Source: Micrasema longulum (taxonomy: Eukaryota; Arthropoda; Insecta; Trichoptera; Brachycentridae). From it: 64,000 bases of DNA. Position numbers and translations under genes: made by a program. Location: NCBI GenBank assembly GCA_022494885.1, contig JAGVSM010002913.1:1-64000 (forward strand), written 5' to 3'. Below the pieces are notes generated by a model. It did no database searches. It was not told the origin of the DNA and saw nothing but the letters and a program-made list of their open reading frames with translations. Position 1 is the stretch's first letter; each line of letters opens with the position of its first letter. Below, piece after piece: positions 57,195 through 64,000 of this stretch.

Positions 57195-58555
57195 AAAAAA
57201 GATTAAAAGGACCTGTTCGCGATAAACTTTGAAAATTTTTCTGGTAAATCATTTATAAAACGCGATTGAAAAACATTCCACGCAATTGGTTGGTTTTTAA
57301 ATTTATCGGCGCATGCGCTATTATTGAACGTATAAAATTGCCTGTTATTTAGAAATATTAAATAAAATGCCAAAAGGTCGAGTGCATATTTAATAATACC
57401 TCATAAAATTGCACTTAAAATATTCTGTATACTGGCACATTTATAGGTAAGCACAAAAAGTTGTGGTTTTTATTATTTGATATTCATGACACACTTGTTA
57501 TATTTCTGGAGGGTTATGCGTTATGACCCTAAAACACTCCTCGCCTACCGTTAAGTGCGTCAGTAATATGAAGTGTCCTTTGGTTAGGTTAGTCTCTATC
57601 TAATATGGTTCAGCCAGTTCTAAGATACATATTTTTACATCAATACTTAGAAGACAGTTATAAAAATAAGTATATTTATATAATACAGTACTCTTTGACA
57701 CGAAAACGCTATGAAAATGTTATAATACAATGCATGTTTACTTTGTAAAATGCTAAATCAGGAATGTGCATTACTTTAACTGCATTATAAACGAGGCTTT
57801 TAAATACACTTTATGTTGGTTTGACTACGAATAATGAAAGAAATGTTTTATGGCAAAAGTTTCTCTCGAATGGAAGATAAAGAAGAGCCACTCCGTCGGA
57901 TACTTTCCGTACTAAAGTTAAATAGATGTATCGGAATGTAGAGTTGGATTAAAGTGCATTGCAGAACATTAGTTTCTTTGGCCTTAAGCACATGTGAATT
58001 TGTCAAATCGCTCAAGCGGCGAATCTTTTCGTTATACTCTAATTTGTGCATAACTATAAACCATTGCTTTTTTTTATTGCGTTGCAGTTTCGTATACATT
58101 AGAGGCTGTAGAAAATGTTGGATAGTGAAGTTCGACAGATTTTGGAATGCACCCCTACAACTTTATATTATTATCTTGTTATTCTTTGTCACTCTCTGGT
58201 TTAAGTAAACGCGTTCTTCTTTTACCAATACTAGCAAGTAAAATTATAGAACACGTAAAATAATTTATTTGAATTAATTACAGGTTACCACGAATATACT
58301 TTAAGCTTTTTTTAAAACGTTTTCATTTTCGTAAAAAAAAAAAATTTGTTTCATAGAAAATTTTCAAAGGAAAAATTATAAACTTATAAATAATTATTTA
58401 GGATCTTACGAAAACTTTTCAATTATTTTTATGGAGAACTGTTATGAAAAGCACATTAGAAAAGCATATTTTTTAGCAAGTAGATATTTTAGAGCCAAAA
58501 TGTTTGTAAGCAGACAATACAAAAACAATGAGCTTGATCGAGATCGATTTTAAAT
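57195..58555. other. Intergenic, nothing identified
   Basis: AT-rich. GGAGGGTTATGCG and TATGACCCTAAAACACTCC at 57508-57540 can pair partly. Frames at 57848-58208 lack known domains. Confidence 0.4.
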
Positions 58556-58559
58556 TAAC

Positions 58560-59260
58560 CTTAGATTGCCTACAGGCGTCCAATTGTGCCGGGAGTGTAA
58601 CATCATAATATTGATTTGGGTGTTTGGACACTCAAACATCGACGGTAACGAGGCAGCTGATGAATTGGCAAGGCTGGAAGCTGAAACAGCCCCCATAGGC
58701 TCTAAGCCCTACTGTGCAAAGCATAATTCTCTGGCAAAAAGTACCTGGCCAGCACCATATGAAAGACCTGGTAAAAGGGTACTTGCCAAGGATTTTTTTG
58801 GCCAAATAAAGCTCAGCCAAAATCAAGTGAGGGTTATCACTAGAGCCCTTACGGGGCACGAAGATTGAAAAAACACCTCGTTAAAATGAATCATTCCAAA
58901 ACTTATAGATGAAGGTTCTGCAGTGCCGATGTGGAAATATATATACAATCTCTACGTGAATGTGACAACCTGAGGATTTTAAAGAGCTCACTCCCTACCC
59001 AATTGCCCGATACTTTACGTATCTGGGCGTACCTTCCTCACAGTAGCTAGGCTCTTTAAGGCTTGGGCTTAGAGGACGATAACTATTTACGAGGATTCGC
59101 ACAATAGATCTTCACAGGTTGCAATGATGTCAGGAGCTTGTATAGCACTAACTCCAACCTCAAAAAATAAGAACAAGTAGAAATTTTGCGAATGAAGTAT
59201 CCCAAATTGAGCATTAAAGAAAGGTAAACATGTTATTATACATCGGGGTCTAATAAGATA
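58560..59260 (+). pseudogene. LINE RNase H domain relic
   Basis: The plus frame 58566-58868 encodes WVFGHSNIDGNEAADELARL, the last conserved block of the RNase H domain (W.PGH..I.GNE.AD.LA) found at the end of I/jockey-type LINE ORF2. It continues to QVRVITRALTGHED before a stop at 58866. Eroded zinc-knuckle and 3' sequence continues to about 59260. It is homologous to the minus-strand relic at 11780-12515, here without MITE insertions. Confidence 0.8.
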
Positions 59261-59264
59261 ATAA

Positions 59265-60945
59265 AAATACAAAATGTACGAAAATATCGTGGGATTATTA
59301 CGTTGAATAATAGTTAATTTGGCTATGTGAACGCAAACAATATAACAGAGTACTGAAGTACATGAAAATTAGACAAACGAATTTAATTACATTTAACATT
59401 TTATTATTTTAGTTTTATTACTTATGCAATTGTTTCAAATGAAAACATTGTTCGACCGCTAGCGCTTCGTTACTCCTGTTAAAAGAAAATAACGAGTTCT
59501 GTTATGGTGATAGCAATAAGTGAAGGTGTGTTCAGAATAAGACAGGTCTCATGATATGGCGGATTTCTATGTGAAATTAGGTGAACGAGATATGAATGTG
59601 CGTGAGATCACACTCCGGTCAGTCGGGGCGGGAAAGCTACATAGATACTTTTCTACTTTAAGTGGATAGTCTTATAACCATTTTTTCCTGAGCATAGTAG
59701 AGTTTTCAAACATTTTCTTTTTGTATTATGTTATTTATGGCTCACATGTTTTCCTTGTTTTTTTAAAACTTTTAATGTATAAAAAATAATGGCACAAATT
59801 TACACCGTCGAGGAATTGCAATATATAATTTCCAATACGATACATTTACAAAAATAAATTAAAAACCCGCAATATAATCAACCCACAAGAATATTTGAAA
59901 AAAAAGAACTTTCAGAAAGAAAAAAGAGCTCTCATAATTAAATTCGTGAGGTTTGTAAAGGAATAGTAATTTTATACAACTAAATAGATGACAGCTCTAC
60001 TCAAAAATGCCAAAACTACTAAAAAATGTTCAAGTATGTACCGACAGTGATAATTTATATCAAATGCATTATCATTTTAGACAAATTTGTACCACCAAGG
60101 AGCAGAGGGTTAACGTAACAGTAAAATATATTTTTTTATCTATTTTTAAAATTATTTTATTCATTTATTTATTCAATGAATCCACTTGTTATAACCATAT
60201 TAGTAAACTTTTAAAAATATATGTATAATATTGTATTGAAATATATTTGTCCCGATAAACTATATAATAGTTTGTCATCGGTTGCTCAGACATTAATTTT
60301 AATTGATATTCAAATAAAAGAGTATAGATAGCAGTATTGTACGCATATAAAATAATAAACATGATATATTTATTTTGTTTTTAACGGTTTGAGAATACAA
60401 AATTGAATTTAGAACAAAAAAGAAAAAAAAAACGCAACAAAACCTGATAAAATGATTAAAATATTTTTTTAAATGTTGAAAAAGAGAGAAAAAAAACACA
60501 ATTAAATTTAAGAATAAACGTATTTATTATGAATGTTAATTTATTTACTTTGCAAAACCAAACAGATAACAAAAAAAAGCTTTCCGCATAATGGCTAATA
60601 CTATCGTCAACTGATACATGCTAGGAGATTTGCCCCTTCGGGCCTCAATCACACAGTCATTCGAACCTCATGTGACAGACCACTTGACCGCTTATAGTTT
60701 TTTTCCACCCCTGTTGGATATTTCTTTGTTTTTTTGTAAATTTTTCACCTGTGATGGTTTTCCAAATTTCAAAGTGTGTTTTAAATATATGTCATTTTAT
60801 TTTGTTGCATTATTGATCTCATTGTTGAGAATACTGCGGTAAAAAATCGACAAATAAAATATATAATTACATTACCCATCTTTAACTACGCGGTACCATA
60901 ACTCAAACATACAAAGTAAAAACATTATTGTATTGCAAAATAGAT
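59265..60945. other. Intergenic, nothing identified
   Basis: AT-rich; a less AT-rich patch at 59460-59640 has no recognised gene. Confidence 0.4.
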
Positions 60946-60949
60946 TACC

Positions 60950-61110
60950 AAGGTAATGATAAATTACTGTAATATTTCACTCTTCCTAGACTAGCACCTG
61001 AAGCGTGGGACTGATCTCCTTACCTTCATGTAACAAATTCTTGAAATACGCTGCATTTGGTTTACCAGTGCGGTGTTCTGTGCTCCACTGGGTGCCATTT
61101 TATCATACAT
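60950..61110 (+). repeat. SINE family B 3' part
   Basis: Plus strand: TGTAATATTTCACTCTTCCTAGACTAG, AAGCGTGGGACTGATCTCCTTACC and TGCTCCACTGGGTGCC, the family-B body and 3' end. The tRNA-like head is missing. Confidence 0.65.
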
Positions 61111-61126
61111 TTCTCTTGAACACTTA

Positions 61127-61369
61127 AGCTAGGGTTTCCTAGGACAGCGGTGCCCGTATCTTAACGGCCGTAGTGAACGGTGATGCGGTGAGAAGCCGTC
61201 GTAACGTCGTCTAGAGAGTGGTTTCCTATGGAAACGGTGTTAAATGGTGTTGATAACACCGTTTTCCTAGGAAACCACACTCTAGTCATCATTATGACGG
61301 CTGTCCACCGTATCACCGTTCACTACGGCCGTTAAAATACGGGCACCGCTGTCCGAGGAAACCCTAGCT
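61127..61369. mobile_element. Palindromic MITE, 243 bp
   Basis: Almost the whole element is an inverted repeat: AGCTAGGGTTTCCTAGGACA... at the left, the complement of ...TGTCCGAGGAAACCCTAGCT at the right. Arms of about 115 bp include CGGTGCCCGTAT, AACGGCCGTAGTGAACGGTG and GTTTCCTA.GGAAA. The centre is about 10 bp. TA next to GGGTTTCC at both ends could be a TA target duplication, suggesting Tc1/mariner-type mobilisation. GC-rich relative to its surroundings. Confidence 0.85.
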
Positions 61370-61371
61370 GT

Positions 61372-63020
61372 ACGCTCTTGATTGAAACATTTAGATTTTT
61401 GTTTACCTTGGTTATGGATGTACAATTTCTTTAGAAAATATATTTCGAACTAATTAATTTAAGTTTAACTTTTTACTTTATACCTAATACACGTAGTTCT
61501 TTTTTAATTTAATATCAGTGAGGTAAAGGCAAAATAAAAAAAACCTATTTGCATACGTAATTTATTATTTATGTGCCTTAAATGATTTCAAATGTAAAAA
61601 GTTTTGCCATTCTTTATAACTGATTTAAGGATTTTCAGTACGTACTTCCCTCTTAAAGGAAAACTCGATATTAATCTAAGCTAAGCATCGGCAAATATGG
61701 AATGTGTACACGGTATAACTATTCACTTATAATATGTAAATCATTATCTGATTTGTTAAGGCAACTGGATGGGGCGATATGCTCCGCTTAGCATCGCGAT
61801 TGTGGTAATTATTACGATTTTACGAAGAATTCAAGGGAAATTATATATCATTTGGATGTAATGCATGATTGAATGTTTTAGTCATTAAAATTTTTGTGAT
61901 GTTTTTCAGAAATGTTTGTTTCCAATTTACATAAACTTAACAGGAACTATGTTAATTTCATTTATCGTGAACGTTAAATAAGACCATCTTTACAATTTGA
62001 CATATATGTTATAACATTTCACACAATCATGTAAATAAGTTACGTCAAAATAAATAATCAACGTTGAAACTAACTTCTAAATAACATACAACATTTTTAG
62101 TACTACCAGAAAACCAAACAGTAACTAATTAAATAATTTATGGGGTTTTAACGACCTGGTTTGAGAGAAAATACTACTTTCATCAAGAAAACCATTAAAT
62201 GTGTAAAATGTATATAAAATCAATAAAACTGCAACAGTAAAAAGTTTTTTTACTATCGTAAATAATAATAAAATGATTGCATACCCGTACTTCTTATTGC
62301 ATAAGTTAAGTTGGTTATTCGGTTACAATATTACAAGCTTATAATTTCACGTGGCTTAATTCGCACAAGTCTTATATTTCAGTAAGATAACAAATAATTT
62401 AACAGGTCACATTTTTTTTTATTGAAATAAACGGCACATAGTGCCTTTTACATATTAGTTACAAATACAATTAAATATACATACATGTAAGCTTAATTTA
62501 AGTAATACAGAGCATTTAAAACAATATTATTAATTTAGAAAGGCTAAGAAATATAAACTATATAAAAGAATAAAATATTACCAGTTATAGAATTATCGAT
62601 AAAAAAAGATAATTTTGTATTAGAAATACTTTGAACCAGTTAAAAAAATTAAGTTTAGGTTATAACGTTATAAGCAAATACGACACATAAGGTATTTATT
62701 AGTAATTGCCTTAAACCCTTACACCATAGAGAGGTCTTTCAGATCTTGTTTATATATTACTTGCATAATATCTCCTTGCAAATAAGTTTATGAAAAAAAA
62801 ACTTATAAGTAATTGTATGAACGTTCAAAAAATATAAAAAGCTTGTTATTTTATAATTCATACTTTTTACCAATTTTAATACGAGTACACAAAAAAATAT
62901 TTTTTTCATGGATATTTTCAATTTATTCTTTATTTACGAACTTATACTCTTAAGAATTCTAGATTATAGAAAAAAAACATTTTAACACATACAACATCAA
63001 AGTTTATAGTAAAACAATTG
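61372..63020. other. Intergenic, nothing identified
   Basis: AT-rich; no gene or known repeat recognised. Confidence 0.4.
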
Positions 63021-63025
63021 ATTTA

Positions 63026-63280
63026 TTACATGTCCTCGATTTCTTTGACTTTTTGTGGAAGAGATTCCTGTAGAGAAGCAACTTGGATGTCGGATTTTTT
63101 TAGCATCGTCTGGAGCTTGATGATTTCCGACTGACTCGATCTCTTCACTGCGTCAATTTCATGGTTAGCAATATCAAGTTGACTCACGGCGTGTTAGCAG
63201 AACTGTTCATATCTTTCCAGTGGTTTCTTTGATGCATCTTCATTCAATCGCACTGTTTCCTTCAGGACTTTTTTATTAGT
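63026..63280 (-). pseudogene. TACC-domain retrocopy fragment
   Basis: The minus strand encodes the coiled-coil C-terminus of a transforming acidic coiled-coil (TACC) protein, a centrosome and spindle factor. Recognisable blocks are VLKETVRLNED, AVSQLDIANHEIDAVKRSS, IIKLQTMLKKSDIQVASLQE and KVKEIEDM. An in-frame TAA interrupts it near 63195 (after YEQFC) and a TAA ends it at 63026-63028, before the usual ICDEL-type end. It is continuous over about 80 codons with no intron visible. Either a processed pseudogene or a decayed exon of a paralogue; the parent gene is not in the window. Confidence 0.7.
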
Positions 63281-63294
63281 TTTTTACCCTAAAA

Positions 63295-64000
63295 CCATTG
63301 TCTAACAACGTTCATATTAACTGTAACAAAATCATATCGAGCGTGAATATCATATCTGAAAAATCCATTTATCCCTACAATATAATTCGCTTATCTACCT
63401 ACTCGTAAAATACCATTTAATTGAAATAGAACTTGTCATTATCAAATTCACTATTATTTACCATAAATATATTTAATCAATCGTGGGAGCATTTAATATC
63501 ATCACCCATTTTTGAGTGTTCCCGATTACCGCAAATATAGAAAACAGAATTTCAATGACAAATTCGATATGACGAAAATGATAATTCAAATGAACGATTT
63601 CTAGTGCGCAACTCATTCACCCGTTAAGTTATAATGACGTCGTATATAGCTCTTCTAGACCATCCAAACTTTTACTCTTAATATCTGAGATAATTTCAAT
63701 GAAAGCAAAAGCGAGAATGAGAGCGATTAAATTCCGGTACTTGTTGTTATGTAAATCAATATTTGCTTCGTAGGAAGTAGTTAAGTCAATACTAGTACTA
63801 TTAATATGCTCCTACGACAGATTTCAAATTGATTGAAGGTCTTCCAATACAAAGTACTAATCGAAAAACTTTTTTAAATATATTTTTTTGTTGCTAGGAA
63901 CACAGGTAAGCTGAAATTTTTTCTTGTTACACTTAATATTTTCGTATTATTATTGAAGAAAACGATTAACCTTATGATTACCTTTAGCAACTTTAATTTG
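63295..64000. other. Intergenic, nothing firm
   Basis: AT-rich. TTTTTTTGTTGCTAG at 63883-63897 followed closely by GTAAGCTG at 63906 resembles an acceptor and donor only 8 nt apart; not called as an exon. Confidence 0.3.

Noticed and set aside
63883..63911. Microexon of 8 nt between an acceptor-like and a donor-like site
   Set aside because: Too short and unsupported; AT-rich DNA yields such juxtapositions by chance.

Overview
This window reads as non-coding, repeat-dense nuclear DNA from an insect. It is AT-rich and gene-poor. It carries a baculovirus-F-like errantivirus envelope relic, an insect-type mariner, RTE-like and CR1-like LINE relics, a Penelope relic and tRNA-derived SINEs. Frequent TACCTAC and TACTCGTAT words lean towards Lepidoptera, but this is impressionistic and the order is not proven. 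No bacterial-style operon, CRISPR array, rRNA gene or convincing stand-alone tRNA gene was found.

Host genes. The best host-gene evidence is a plus-strand exon at 34159-34249. It has a strong polypyrimidine acceptor, an ATG, a signal-peptide-like 26-codon stretch and a consensus GTAAGT donor. A CpG-rich segment at about 4820-5200 is followed by a candidate first exon ending at 5493, also at a GTAAGT donor. That exon is phase-compatible with the 34159 exon and no stop is created at the junction. I infer the 5' end of a secreted or membrane protein gene with a first intron of about 28.7 kb; later exons were not recognised. A minus-strand broken copy of the TACC coiled-coil domain lies at 63026-63280.

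Layout. 1-2100: 3' end of an errantivirus-like provirus (broken env, polypurine tract, 3' LTR). 2101-6900: diverged repeats, then the CpG-rich promoter-like block and candidate exon 1. 6900-12530: SINEs, a 77-bp tandem repeat split by a MITE, a foldback element, and a LINE relic carrying two nested MITEs. 12530-23390: mostly unrecognised AT-rich DNA with one RTE and one SINE copy. 23390-33130: LINE and SINE graveyard, with a nearly complete CR1/jockey-like LINE at about 25020-28060. 33130-44200: second CR1-like family, the signal-peptide exon, a palindromic Penelope-like end and a complete but dead mariner. 44200-57200: RTE relics, RTE-tailed SINEs, MITEs and a Penelope GIY-YIG endonuclease relic. 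57200-64000: an RNase H LINE relic, a 243-bp palindromic MITE and the TACC pseudogene.

How the parts relate. Nearly everything recognisable is mobile DNA inside or beside what is probably one very long intron. The RTE relics and one SINE family share GAAGAA-type 3' ends, suggesting that RTE machinery moved the SINE. Every autonomous element seen in full or nearly so carries disabling lesions. No clearly new functional system was found. The items most worth checking are the inferred two-exon gene, the Penelope-like inverted ends, the 77-bp tandem array with its clean MITE insertion, and the TACC retrocopy.
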